Below, piece after piece: positions 42,186 to 51,230 of a DNA stretch of 64,000 nucleotides. How positions within the stretch are numbered: position 1 is the stretch's first letter; every line of letters begins with the position of its first letter. The stretch is taken from the NCBI GenBank assembly GCA_002686945.1, contig NYYZ01000014.1:3108-67107 (forward strand), read 5' to 3'. The notes under the pieces are model-generated. The model ran no database searches. It was not told the DNA's origin and saw nothing but the letters and a program-made list of their open reading frames with translations. The DNA is from Planctomycetota bacterium (GTDB taxonomy: Bacteria; Planctomycetota; UBA1135; GCA-002686595). The translations under genes were made by a program, and so were the position numbers.

Positions 42186-42191
42186 TAGAAT
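42186..42191 (+). promoter_or_regulatory. TAGAAT -10-like hexamer of the aminotransferase gene
   Basis: TAGAAT is 22 bp before the ATG at 42214. It overlaps an in-frame ATG at 42190, which argues against the upstream starts. Confidence 0.45.
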
Positions 42192-42213
42192 GGTCGCTCC
42201 GACTGCTGCTTTG

Positions 42214-43470
42214 ATGAATACCTTGACCACCCGCCAGAATGATTCCCATCTGATCGCTGCCGCCTCCAATCGGCCAGGTGACGATCCCATTTTTGCTTTG
42301 CACGGGGAGGCCGTGCGTCGTGCTGCAGAGGGAGAGGACATTCTCAATGCCACCTTGGGCGCGCTGGCGGAAGATGACGGTTCTCTATGCGTGATGCCGA
42401 GTGTGTTCGAGGCTTTCACCAGCGTGGATCCCGTTCGGGCAGCAGCCTACGCGCCCATTTCCGGGGACAAGGAGTTCCTCGAGGGTGTACTGGAGGATGT
42501 GTTTGGGGGTGACCCGGAGTTGGCGGTTCATGCGGTGGTCAACGCTACAGCTGGTGGTACCGGTGCTCTTCATCACTCGGTGGTGAACTTTCTTGAGCCG
42601 GGTCAGTCGCTCTTGACCACTGACTTTTATTGGAGTCCCTACCGCATCATTGCTGAGCACACAGGCCGCAAGGTGAATACGTTTCGCATGTTTGACAGCA
42701 AGCGGTGCTTTGATCTCTCAGCGTTGGAGGTAGGGCTCAGCCAACAGATGAAGACTCAGGGGCGTGCTCTCCTGGTACTCAATTTTCCCTGTCACAATCC
42801 CACCGGTTACTCTCTCGATTCCTTTGAGTGGAAGCGCATCGTCGAGATCTTGAACGATGCGTCCAGTCAGGGCCCGGTGGCCATCTGTTTGGATCTGGCC
42901 TATGCTCGCTATGCTGCGTCTTCCGGCGAAGCCTGGGTGGACGCGGTCAAGGGGCTGGCGCCCGGGGTAACCCTGCTGGTGGCCTGGTCCGCGTCCAAGT
43001 CCTATGCCCAATACGGCGCACGGGTAGGAGCCCTGGTTGCTGTAGTCAAAAACCAGGATCAACGAGAGCGAATCAAGTGTGCTCTGCAGCACTCCTCCCG
43101 AGGTACCTGGTCCAATTGCAATCACCTCGGTCTCTTGGCCATTGCCAATCTTCTCCAGGATGCGGATCTGCGCAGTCAAGCGGACAGGGATCGGGCGCGC
43201 CTTGTGCGTCTGCTGAGCGAACGGGTGGCCGCATTCAATGGAGCCGCGCGAACCGCAGGCTTGGACTTCCCACGCTACGAGGGAGGCTTCTTCGTCACCG
43301 TATTCACACCCCATGCACGCAAGGCCGCGGCGATCTGCCGCGAGGATGGGGTTTTTGTGGTACCTCTGGATGGGGGCCTGCGTCTGGCTCTTTGCGCGAC
43401 TCCCGTCGCACAGGTGGCCCGCTTGGTCAAGAGTCTGGCTCATGGAATTCAATCTGCCGGAGGTGCCTGA
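42214..43470 (+). CDS. Class I/II PLP aminotransferase, aromatic type
   Basis: A 418-residue PLP aminotransferase. NATAGGTGALHHSV holds the PLP phosphate-side Gly/Thr, NFPCHNPTGYS the conserved Asn, CLDLAYARY the Asp and Tyr, and SASKSYAQYGARVGA the PLP Lys and the Arg. The overall pattern resembles aspartate/aromatic aminotransferases. Start at ATG 42214, since earlier in-frame starts overlap the promoter-like hexamer. A phosphoribosyltransferase gene follows after 3 bp. Confidence 0.88.
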   Translation: MNTLTTRQNDSHLIAAASNRPGDDPIFALHGEAVRRAAEGEDILNATLGALAEDDGSLCVMPSVFEAFTSVDPVRAAAYAPISGDKEFLEGVLEDVFGGDPELAVHAVVNATAGGTGALHHSVVNFLEPGQSLLTTDFYWSPYRIIAEHTGRKVNTFRMFDSKRCFDLSALEVGLSQQMKTQGRALLVLNFPCHNPTGYSLDSFEWKRIVEILNDASSQGPVAICLDLAYARYAASSGEAWVDAVKGLAPGVTLLVAWSASKSYAQYGARVGALVAVVKNQDQRERIKCALQHSSRGTWSNCNHLGLLAIANLLQDADLRSQADRDRARLVRLLSERVAAFNGAARTAGLDFPRYEGGFFVTVFTPHARKAAAICREDGVFVVPLDGGLRLALCATPVAQVARLVKSLAHGIQSAGGA

Positions 43471-43473
43471 GCC

Positions 43474-44289
43474 ATGGGCGTTTCCTCTCCGGAGGTTCGG
43501 GACCATTCCAGTGTTGGTTTGAAGCACGCCTATGGAGAGCGCGTGTACATTCAGGACGATGCCTTGAGCGCTACACTGCTGGCGCGTCTTTCCTCTGCTG
43601 ACACACCTCATCCTGAAGTGATGGCGGTCCTGCGTGCGGCCTACCAGCATCTGGGCATGCAGGCCTTCGGTATGTCCTTGTCTGCATGCGAGGCCGAGGT
43701 TCCCACGCGTATGCTTGCCCAGCAGCCCGATGCCGGTGTTTGGCGGGGCATGATGCTCGACCCCTCTGAGCGTGTTGTGGTGTTGGACATCATGCGCGGG
43801 GGTATTGTTCCAGCCCAGACCCTGTTCGAGTTGCTGACCCTGGTGTTGCCATTGGATTCTCTGCGCCTCGATCATTTGGACATGGCGCGCATCTCCGATG
43901 AGAGCGGGCGCGTGAGCGGAGTCGATCTGCGCGCTGCCAAGGTTGGGGGCACCCTGGAAGGGGCGACTCTGGTGATTCCCGATCCCATGGGAGCTACCGG
44001 GGGAACTCTCGGGCGAGCAGTTTCCTGGCTCTGCGAGCACCATGGGACCCCGAAGCAGATTCTGGCCTTGCCCTTGATTGCGACCCCCGAGTTCTTGGCG
44101 GCGACCCGGGATTTGGATCAGGAAGTGCAGGTTTTTGCGGGCCGTGTGGACCGTGGGCTTTCTCCCGCCCATGTGCTCAGGGAGATGCCCGGAGCTTGCT
44201 GGGATGAGGAGCGCGGCTTGACCGAGACGGGCTACATAGTTCCCGGCGCCGGTGGCTTGGGCGAGGTGATCAACAATTCCTGGTGCTGA
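43474..44289 (+). CDS. Divergent uracil phosphoribosyltransferase-like protein
   Basis: A 271-residue type I phosphoribosyltransferase. The PRPP loop is PDPMGATGGTLG near residue 170, and VLDIMRGGIVPAQTLFE matches the Upp block that precedes it. The C-terminal ETGYIVPGAGGLGEVINN corresponds to the Upp uracil-binding segment, but the usual GDAGDR is changed to GGLGEV. It is about 60 residues longer than Upp. The substrate could therefore differ from uracil. It is coupled to the aminotransferase gene by a 3-bp gap. Confidence 0.8.
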   Translation: MGVSSPEVRDHSSVGLKHAYGERVYIQDDALSATLLARLSSADTPHPEVMAVLRAAYQHLGMQAFGMSLSACEAEVPTRMLAQQPDAGVWRGMMLDPSERVVVLDIMRGGIVPAQTLFELLTLVLPLDSLRLDHLDMARISDESGRVSGVDLRAAKVGGTLEGATLVIPDPMGATGGTLGRAVSWLCEHHGTPKQILALPLIATPEFLAATRDLDQEVQVFAGRVDRGLSPAHVLREMPGACWDEERGLTETGYIVPGAGGLGEVINNSWC

Positions 44290-44339
44290 GCCAACCGGGT
44301 TCTGCGGGGCCTGGGTTTGCCCACCCGGGGTCCCTGCGC

Positions 44340-44371
44340 TAAACTCCTGTGTCTGGAAGTTTCGGCTTCCA
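44340..44371 (+). promoter_or_regulatory. fdxA promoter -10 (TAAACT) and leader hairpin
   Basis: TAAACT at 44340-44345 would start a leader of about 58 nt. Near its 5' end, TGGAAG (44354-44359) and CTTCCA (44366-44371) form a 6-bp hairpin followed by a T-rich stretch. A purine-rich AGAAGAGAAG precedes the ATG. Such a leader differs from the very short ones elsewhere in the window. Confidence 0.4.
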
Positions 44372-44409
44372 TATTGTTTCCCTGCCAGACCTCAGAAGAG
44401 AAGAAAACC

Positions 44410-44748
44410 ATGACCTACGTTGTCGCCGAACCCTGCGTGAAATGCAAGTACACTGACTGTGTGGATGTCTGCCCAGTGGACTGTTTCGCTGAAGGGGTGA
44501 ACTTTCTTGTCATCAACCCCGACGAGTGCATCGACTGCGGGGCCTGCGTTCCCGAGTGTCCCACCGAAGCGATCTTCGAAGAGACCGAGGTGCCCGAGCA
44601 GTGGGCCGACTATGTGGAGTTGAACGCCAAGCTGGCTGGCCTCTGGCCGTTGATCACGGACAAGAAGGACGCCCTTGATGACGCTGACGATTGGAAGGAC
44701 GTGGTAGAAAAGCGCGAGCATCTCTCCGAAGAAGCGTTCAGCGAGTGA
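44410..44748 (+). CDS. fdxA: 7Fe-8S ferredoxin FdxA
   Basis: A 112-residue electron carrier with one [3Fe-4S] and one [4Fe-4S] cluster. The N-terminal [18 protein letters not shown] and the second motif [12 protein letters not shown] match FdxA of Azotobacter and Mycobacterium. The region between ([11 protein letters not shown]) and the helical C-terminus ([13 protein letters not shown]) also fit. The start at MTYVVAEPC is chosen because the family begins at this position; an upstream in-frame extension is leader sequence. Confidence 0.97.
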   Translation: MTYVVAEPCVKCKYTDCVDVCPVDCFAEGVNFLVINPDECIDCGACVPECPTEAIFEETEVPEQWADYVELNAKLAGLWPLITDKKDALDDADDWKDVVEKREHLSEEAFSE

Positions 44749-44815
44749 TTCTTTGGATGGCAGACTTCGCGGCACTTGATCGCGTCATGAATCCGCTCGG
44801 CGCCTCATCATCAAA

Positions 44816-44868
44816 GCCGCAAGTTCTCTAGAAGGTCCACCAGTTCGGTAGCTGTTGCTACTTGCGGC
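44816..44868 (-). terminator. 9-bp inverted repeat at the 3' end of ygiQ
   Basis: GCCGCAAGT (44816-44824) and ACTTGCGGC (44860-44868) are perfect inverses, 35 nt apart; a nested TAGC/GCTA hairpin sits beside the right arm. The right arm includes the ygiQ stop codon. On the minus strand the left arm is followed by TTTG. This could end ygiQ transcription or serve both convergent genes. Confidence 0.4.
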
Positions 44869-46813
44869 GGTTGGGGGCCTGCTTGGTGTTGGGTTTCTTT
44901 GCTCCAGAGAGGCCAGGCTTCGCCTTTCCTTCCTTGTGCTTGGCTGACTTGCGCGCCGCGAGGGCTTCCGGAGGAGGGTTCGGCGGGATCAGACACTTGG
45001 CCTGCTTGCCAATCAAGTCCTCTCGTCCCGCGGCAGTCAGGGCTTCGTGCACAAGGAACCAGTTGCTGGGCTCGAAGAACTGCATCAGGGCCTTTTGCAC
45101 TCGCCGGTCTCGAAGGCGTTGCACAGTCTTGACCGGTTTGAGGGTCATTGGATCAAGCCCCGTGTAGTGCATGCAGGTGGCGATGTCCATCGGCGCAGGG
45201 ATGAACTCTTGTACCTGCCGTGGCTTGTAACCTCGGGCCTTGAGGAATTCGGCCAGTTCGATCATTTCTTCCGGTCCCGTGCCCGGGTGCCCTGAGATGA
45301 AGTAGGGCACCAGATACTGTTCTTTCCCGGCTCTCTTGCTGGCGGCGGCAAAGCGTTCTGCGAAGCCGTCAAAGTCATCGACTGCGGGCTTCTTCATCAG
45401 CTTGAGCACCTTGGGGGATGCGTGTTCAGGAGCCACCTTCAAGTGTCCTCCCACATGATGGGTGGCGAGTTCCTCCAGATAGGCGTCGTCACTCTGAGCC
45501 AGATCCATGCGGATGCCCGAGGCTATGTGTACCCGTTTGACTCCTTCGGTGTTGCGGGCTCTGCTCATCAAGTGGCGGGTGGGTCCGTGGTCCGTTGAGA
45601 GGAGCTTGCAGATTGTGGGGTCTACGCAGGAGAGCCGACGACAGATCTGTTCAACCTCTGGCTTGGTGCAGTGCATGCGGTACATGTTGGCGGTGGGGCC
45701 GCCCAGATCCGAGATGGTCCCCTTGAAGTCTCGGGCGCGGGCGGTTTTCTGTACCTCTGCCATGATCGAGTTCTCTGATCGGCTCTGGATCGTGCGCCCC
45801 TGGTGCAGCGTGATCGAGCAGAAGGGGCAGCCGCCAAAACAGCCGCGCATGATCGTGACCGAGTCGCGGATCATGGTGAAGGCTGGAACTTCTTCTTGGT
45901 AGCTCGGGTGGGGTTGTCGCTGATAGGGAAGATCGTAGATCTCATCGAGCCTGCCTTTACTGAGTGGCAGGGTTGGGGGGTTGATCACAGCCAGGCGGTC
46001 CCCGTGGCGCTGCACCATTCGACGTGCGTTGTGGGGGTTGGTCTCCAGGTGTATCCGCCGGGTGGCCTTGGCGAACGAGAGTTTGTTGTCCATGACCTCT
46101 TCGAAGGAGGGGAGTTCTATAGTGCGCCCGTCTCCGCGATACTCATCGAGTGGATGTTCGGGGAGCTCTTCCTTGGCACCCAACAGGTAGGCCGCGCCGC
46201 GCAACGAGCGGCAGTCCTTGATGTTGCCCCCCGCACTCAAGACCTCGGCCACTTGGACAATGAACTCTTCGCCCATGCCGTAGCCCACTAGATCGGCTTT
46301 GCTTGAGGTCAATATGCTTGGGCGCACATTGTCCGACCACCAGTCATAGTGCGCTACCCGACGGAGGCTGGCTTCGACTCCACCGGCCACCACGGGGATT
46401 CCCGGAAAGGCTTCGCGGCAGCGTTGGGTGTAGACATTGGTGGCCCGGTCCGGCCGCGTTTCGATGGCTCCGCCGGGGGAGTATGCGTCCTGGTTGCGCC
46501 GCTTGCGATTGGCGGTGTAGTGGTTGATCATCGAGTCCATGTTCCCCGCGCTGACCGCGAAGAAGAGGCGCGGGGGACCCAGACTGCGAAAGGCCTTGGC
46601 GCTGCGCCAGTCGGGCTGGGCCAGGATTCCAACCCGCAGGCCCTTGGCTTCGAGTACTCGCCCAAGAAGTGCCGCCGCGAAGGAGGGATGGTCCACATAG
46701 GCATCCCCGCTTACAAAGATCACATCGAGCTCGTCCCATCCACGGGCCCGCATTTCCTCCTCGTTGGTGGGCAGATAGCTTTGTACTTCTGCGGGACCTG
46801 GGATGATTGCCAT
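44858..46813 (-). CDS. YgiQ-family radical SAM protein
   Basis: A 651-residue radical SAM protein. The iron-sulfur motif is CFGGCPFC (CxxxCxxC), inside MRGCFGGCPFCSITLHQGR. The N-terminal domain has VIFVSGDAYVDHPSFAAALLGR and AGNMDSMINHYTANRKRRNQDAYSPGG (shown in part), typical of YgiQ, and the C-terminal tail is Lys-rich. Homologues are widespread but their reaction is unknown. A single gene convergent with fdxA. Confidence 0.94.
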   Translation of the reverse strand: MAIIPGPAEVQSYLPTNEEEMRARGWDELDVIFVSGDAYVDHPSFAAALLGRVLEAKGLRVGILAQPDWRSAKAFRSLGPPRLFFAVSAGNMDSMINHYTANRKRRNQDAYSPGGAIETRPDRATNVYTQRCREAFPGIPVVAGGVEASLRRVAHYDWWSDNVRPSILTSSKADLVGYGMGEEFIVQVAEVLSAGGNIKDCRSLRGAAYLLGAKEELPEHPLDEYRGDGRTIELPSFEEVMDNKLSFAKATRRIHLETNPHNARRMVQRHGDRLAVINPPTLPLSKGRLDEIYDLPYQRQPHPSYQEEVPAFTMIRDSVTIMRGCFGGCPFCSITLHQGRTIQSRSENSIMAEVQKTARARDFKGTISDLGGPTANMYRMHCTKPEVEQICRRLSCVDPTICKLLSTDHGPTRHLMSRARNTEGVKRVHIASGIRMDLAQSDDAYLEELATHHVGGHLKVAPEHASPKVLKLMKKPAVDDFDGFAERFAAASKRAGKEQYLVPYFISGHPGTGPEEMIELAEFLKARGYKPRQVQEFIPAPMDIATCMHYTGLDPMTLKPVKTVQRLRDRRVQKALMQFFEPSNWFLVHEALTAAGREDLIGKQAKCLIPPNPPPEALAARKSAKHKEGKAKPGLSGAKKPNTKQAPNRRK

Positions 46814-46995
46814 GCCCGAGAATACACCATGGCTGAAGCGGCTGTGGTGTGTTGTCTAGAGCTCCGAGCCTGCTATGGGGCAGAGGGGATGCTGGCCCTG
46901 TCGATCAGGGGACGAAGCGTTTGTGTGCTGCGCTGGTGCCCTCTGGGAAAGGGTCGTACCAGGGATAGTGAACCGGGCTCTGGATTCGGATCTGC

Positions 46996-48558
46996 TCAGT
47001 GTGTGAATCGTGCAAGGTAGCGCAGGCCCCCGCTGCCGCGCTGGACGAGGAGGCTGATGGCTTTGGCTCCGGCCGGAGTCCATAGGCCTCTCAGGTGCTC
47101 ATTGGCGAAGAGCGGGGGAGCCGATTCGGACCCTTCAAGTTCTTCGTGCATCAGCACATAGCATGCGCCCTTCTCGATGTTCTGTCCGAGGGAGTCCAGA
47201 ACCGGGTGTGTGTTTCCCGGGGCGAGAGTTTCCCGTTCTCCCAGGGTGAAGAGAGCATCCTGTCCCTTGCTCGCCAGACGCATGCGTGCGCGTACCTGTC
47301 CAAAATGGCCGAGCAGCACCTGCCGGGTGGTCTCGCGTGCTTCGCCGCCACGGGGTACAAGGTCCGCTTGTGTGAAGCGACCGTGGATGTCCTCGTAATC
47401 GAAGGGTTTGGTGGGGGCCAGTGTTCCGGCACTTGTGGCCAGCCCGCTTATCGCGCGGGTCAGCTGATCCTGCCATTGGTCAGATCCAATGCCGTGGGTG
47501 CGCAGCAGGAACTGGCAGGCTCCTGGCGTTGGATCGCACTCAAGGGCAATCAGGGTCGGCGCGTGGATGGTCTTGCCCAGAGTCTCTCCAATGATCGGAA
47601 CGCAAGACACGGTGAAGGCGTTGATCGGGTCGTTGGTGTCGCCCGAGAGGCGCGCGTAAAGGACACGCGGCGCGTCCTCTGCGGGGGGAACCAGTGATCC
47701 GGGTTGATCGCTGGCCTGGTCCGGGGTGTACGCGAAGCCGTCAAACGCGATCTCCATGGTCAAGTCTTCTGCGTTCGCCCAAAGGGTGATGTCCATTCGC
47801 TCCGATTGGGCCATCGCCGCTGCGAAACCCTGGGGTCCCTGGAACCAGGCCGAGTCGGCGCCCATGAATTCCTGCAAGAGGTCAGTGCTGTCGATGCCTT
47901 CCTCGCGCATGCGAGCTAGATGCACTCGCACCATCACATCGCCCTCTTGCATGTCTTGCAGGTCCAGCGAGTTTGCCCCTTCAAGGTTCCATTCTTGACC
48001 ACCTGCAGGCAGGGCAACCCAAGGGCCCATGCGCACCAATTCTGCCTGACCGGGAGCCACGCGCACCGAGCGCTCAAAGCCAATGCTGTCCCGCACGGGC
48101 AGAATCGGGCTCCAATCGGGTGCGTGGCCCTCGGTGAAGTGTCCCACCAGTGCAGCGGCCTGATCTTGTCGTACCTGGCTTGGGTCGGCACCACGGGCCC
48201 GAAGAGTCTCATGGAACTCAGCGGGATCGGGCAGTGTCAGGTTGAGTTCGAGAACTCCAACGAGTTCGCGCACCGTTTGAAAACGGTCTAGGTTTTTGAA
48301 TTCGATCCAGATCCCGGCGTCCACCGGGGCCAGCATGTGCAGGTGAGTTTCCGGACTGTCTGCCTGCTCTTGGGTGGTATCTACCCGGGTCGCTTGTATC
48401 TGAGGAGACACCGGAACGCTTTGCTTGGATTGGGGGGTGGTCTGCGCGCTTGCAGGGAGAGTGCTGGGAAGGGGCGCAGAGTCCTCCGGGGTGCAGGCGG
48501 CCAGCATGACCAGCAGGCACAGGTGAGCGCAGAATTGGGCGGGGTTCATGTGTCTCAT
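46996..48558 (-). CDS. Large lipoprotein of unknown function
   Basis: A 520-residue lipoprotein; the signal segment ends in LAAC (VMLAACTPED). I start it at ATG 48558 (MRHMNP), which has GAGGA 7 bp upstream; an extension to 48744 would overlap the divergent 5'-nucleotidase gene. After a Ser/Pro/Thr-rich linker there is a long globular part beginning HMLAPVDAGIWIEFKNLDRF. The pattern resembles large lipoproteins that open with a beta-hairpin, but I do not recognise a family. It is divergent from the 5'-nucleotidase gene, so both may be co-regulated. Confidence 0.75.
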   Translation of the reverse strand: MRHMNPAQFCAHLCLLVMLAACTPEDSAPLPSTLPASAQTTPQSKQSVPVSPQIQATRVDTTQEQADSPETHLHMLAPVDAGIWIEFKNLDRFQTVRELVGVLELNLTLPDPAEFHETLRARGADPSQVRQDQAAALVGHFTEGHAPDWSPILPVRDSIGFERSVRVAPGQAELVRMGPWVALPAGGQEWNLEGANSLDLQDMQEGDVMVRVHLARMREEGIDSTDLLQEFMGADSAWFQGPQGFAAAMAQSERMDITLWANAEDLTMEIAFDGFAYTPDQASDQPGSLVPPAEDAPRVLYARLSGDTNDPINAFTVSCVPIIGETLGKTIHAPTLIALECDPTPGACQFLLRTHGIGSDQWQDQLTRAISGLATSAGTLAPTKPFDYEDIHGRFTQADLVPRGGEARETTRQVLLGHFGQVRARMRLASKGQDALFTLGERETLAPGNTHPVLDSLGQNIEKGACYVLMHEELEGSESAPPLFANEHLRGLWTPAGAKAISLLVQRGSGGLRYLARFTH

Positions 48559-48721
48559 ATGGAGATCCTCAGGGCAATCTGGGGTCTCATCTGGTCGGAC
48601 CCCTTTCTCTCCTCGACCCATCGAGATGGATCTCCTGAATCCTTCCCGCCCTTCCCTCTGGCTTTCTGATGTACCCTGCTTGCTGGCCTCTGGGTCTGCC
48701 CCTCTGTCTCCTCCATCAGCC

Positions 48722-50299
48722 ATGCCCTTTCGAACCTCTACCACCGCTCTCTTGGGCCTGTTCCTCGTCCCGTTTCTGGTTCTTGCCTCGTGGACTGCTG
48801 CAGCCCAGGATCAGTCCTCAGGAAAACTCCACTTGATCGTGCTGCATACAAACGACATGCATGGTCAAGTCGTGCCCCTGCCCGCGACCTGGGTCAAGGA
48901 TCAGGATCCGCCACCCACTTCCGGTGGTCTGAACCGGGTCGGCGCCTACATCAAGCGCACCCGGGTCGCGGCAAAGGAAGAGGGTGCGGAGATCCTGGTG
49001 GTGGATGGTGGGGACTGGTATCAGGGCACCCCAGAAGGTGGCTTGGACAAAGGCCTTGGGATCCTGAAGGCCATGTTGCTGATGGGCTATGACCTGGTCA
49101 CGGTGGGCAACCATGAGTTTGATCACGGAGTCTCGCACTTTGAAAGCCTGCTGAAGGAGGCGCCCCTGCCGGCCCTGTTGGCGAATGCGCGCACCAAGAC
49201 CGGGGGTACTCTGCCGGGGGTGGGTGAGTACTCGATCCTGCAGCGAGGCGGCCTGTCGATTTGCGTCGTGGGCATGTGTTCGGTTCAGACCCCTGAGATG
49301 AGCCATCCGTCGACCCGGGACCTGGAATGGGAAGAACCCGCCGCGACCCTTACGCGTATCAAGAAGGAACTCGCCGAGCGTACGGTTCATGTGGACTGGT
49401 GGCTGCCCGTGACACACTGCGGTGTCTACGAGGACAAGCAACTGGCCAAGGCCCACCCGGATCTGGATCTGATCGTGGGGGGGCACACACACACGGTACT
49501 TCATCGCGGCCAACGAGAGGGGCGTACCCTGATCGTGCAGGCGGGTTCCAAAGCTCGCAGCGTGGGGCGCGTGGACCTTTGGTTTGATATGGAGACAAAG
49601 TCCCTGTTGCGTGGGGAGGCGCGCCTGGTGAACCTCTATGGAGATCCGGCTGAGGGTGAGGGCGTGCCTGCCTTGGCGAAGGCTTGCGTTGAGTTGCTTC
49701 GTCGAAGTGCATTGGCCATGGATCAGGTCGTGGGCCGGCTTGATGGTTCTCTTGACCGTAGCAAGGATGCCTATAGCACCTCCGCTTCGGGCAATCTGAT
49801 CACCGACCTGATGCGAGCGCGTACGGGAGCCCAGGTTGCGATCCACAACCGGGGTGGCATTCGTGCTGGGCTTGAGCCTGGAGAAGTGACCCGTCGGGAT
49901 CTGTTCCGAATCCTGCCATTCGACAACGCCTTGGTGACCTTGACCATGACCGGGCGCCAGTTGAGCGACCTCTTGAAGCGTTCTCTCGAAGGCCGTGGCC
50001 GTTCCGGGTTGGAGTTCAGCGGGATTGTCGCGCAAGTCAAGCGCAATGGGCGCCATCCCCAGGTGGTGGCCTTCTTGGTGGATGGCAAGAAGCTCCTTCC
50101 AGAGCAGGATTACAAGGTGACCACCAACAGTTTTCTGGCTTCGGGTGGGGATGCCTACATAGAGTTCCAACAAGCCCGAGACCGAGTCACGGATCCGATC
50201 TTGCAACGTACCCTGCTGGAGAATGCTCTGGCCAAGCTTTGGAAGCAGGGCCAGGGGCTGACCCCAAGCATTGAGAACCGTTTTGTGGTTCTGCCCTAG
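48722..50299 (+). CDS. Exported 5'-nucleotidase/UshA-family metallophosphatase
   Basis: A 525-residue periplasmic phosphoesterase with a signal peptide (LLGLFLVPFLVLASWTAAA). The metallophosphoesterase motifs are LHTNDMHGQ, VDGGDWYQG, TVGNHEFDHG and GGHTHT; the C-terminal nucleotidase domain has AIHNRGGIRAGLEPGEVT, LPFDNALVTLTMTG and NSFLASGGDAY. It should release phosphate from nucleotides or related esters outside the inner membrane. The start at ATG 48722 is chosen for the signal peptide. Confidence 0.93.
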   Translation: MPFRTSTTALLGLFLVPFLVLASWTAAAQDQSSGKLHLIVLHTNDMHGQVVPLPATWVKDQDPPPTSGGLNRVGAYIKRTRVAAKEEGAEILVVDGGDWYQGTPEGGLDKGLGILKAMLLMGYDLVTVGNHEFDHGVSHFESLLKEAPLPALLANARTKTGGTLPGVGEYSILQRGGLSICVVGMCSVQTPEMSHPSTRDLEWEEPAATLTRIKKELAERTVHVDWWLPVTHCGVYEDKQLAKAHPDLDLIVGGHTHTVLHRGQREGRTLIVQAGSKARSVGRVDLWFDMETKSLLRGEARLVNLYGDPAEGEGVPALAKACVELLRRSALAMDQVVGRLDGSLDRSKDAYSTSASGNLITDLMRARTGAQVAIHNRGGIRAGLEPGEVTRRDLFRILPFDNALVTLTMTGRQLSDLLKRSLEGRGRSGLEFSGIVAQVKRNGRHPQVVAFLVDGKKLLPEQDYKVTTNSFLASGGDAYIEFQQARDRVTDPILQRTLLENALAKLWKQGQGLTPSIENRFVVLP

Positions 50300-50375
50300 G
50301 GTTGAGAGGCTTGAACCCGAGCGGCCCTGCTGTCCGTTATGCTCCTTGTTCGCGTAACTCCGCGAATGAACTCTC

Positions 50376-51209
50376 ATGAACCTTCTGGACGATCTTGGTG
50401 AACCGCAAAACCTGCCCAACGGGCTGGTGACTTATCGCAGCGGGGCAGGAGTGGCTCTGATCTGCCTTGAGAACCTGCCAGCCAATGGCTACAGCCACGA
50501 CATGATGCTCGATCTGGATCAGGCCATCCTGAGGGCCCGGTTCGATGACGCGGTGCAGGTGCTGGTCTTGATTGGGGCAGGTGAGAAGTTCTTTTGTGCA
50601 GGTGCGGACATAGGCGTGCTGCAGGGCATCACTCCGACCTTCAAGTACCAGTTCTGCCTGCACGCCAACGAGACCATGTTGCGGCTGGAGCACACACCCA
50701 AGTTGGTAATCGCTGGCCTCGGCGGACATTGCGTGGGGGGTGGCCTTGAGATCGCCTTGGCCTGTGATTTGCGTATTGCTCGTGCAGGGTCCGGAAAGTG
50801 CGGGTTGCCAGAAGTGCATCTGGGCGTGCTGCCCGGCACCGGCGGTACCCAGCGCTTGTCGCGCATTGTGGGGGCCAGTCGTGCAATCGAGTTGATGGCC
50901 AGCGGGCGGACTTTTGGCTTTGAGGAGGCCTTGGAGCTTGGGTTGGTGGACGAATTGAGCGCCGCGGACAGCGATGAGGCCTTTGTTGAGTTTCTTCTGG
51001 AGTATGCCCAGACCTTCACCAGTCCCAAGCGCGCTTCCTTGGCAGTGGGCATGATCAAACGCGCGGTCAAAAGCGGCATGGAGGTGCCACTGGAGTCGGG
51101 CCTGGCTTTGGAGCGCGAAATGCAGCAGCGCTTGTTTGCAAGTGATGACGCACAGGAGGGCATGCGCTCGTTTTCTGAGAAGCGCAAGCCTGAATTCCAA
51201 GGGCGCTAG
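50376..51209 (+). CDS. Enoyl-CoA hydratase/isomerase (crotonase)
   Basis: A 277-residue crotonase. The oxyanion segments GEKFFCAGADIGVL and GGHCVGGGLEIALACDLRIA are present, and both catalytic Glu residues of true hydratases are kept (GGGLE and GLPEVHLGVLPGTGGTQRL). It lies first in a run with an MDR oxidoreductase (21 bp later) and a 3-hydroxyacyl-CoA dehydrogenase, so it likely hydrates a 2-enoyl-CoA that the third enzyme oxidises. Confidence 0.92.
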   Translation: MNLLDDLGEPQNLPNGLVTYRSGAGVALICLENLPANGYSHDMMLDLDQAILRARFDDAVQVLVLIGAGEKFFCAGADIGVLQGITPTFKYQFCLHANETMLRLEHTPKLVIAGLGGHCVGGGLEIALACDLRIARAGSGKCGLPEVHLGVLPGTGGTQRLSRIVGASRAIELMASGRTFGFEEALELGLVDELSAADSDEAFVEFLLEYAQTFTSPKRASLAVGMIKRAVKSGMEVPLESGLALEREMQQRLFASDDAQEGMRSFSEKRKPEFQGR

Positions 51210-51230
51210 GACGTAGTACCCCATCCGACC

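Noticed and set aside
42718-44172. 484-codon open frame antisense to the aminotransferase and phosphoribosyltransferase
   Set aside because: Both sense-strand genes have clear catalytic motifs; the antisense product has none.
48818-50419. 533-codon open frame antisense to the 5'-nucleotidase
   Set aside because: It mirrors a gene with intact metallophosphoesterase motifs; no family or start signal supports the antisense reading.
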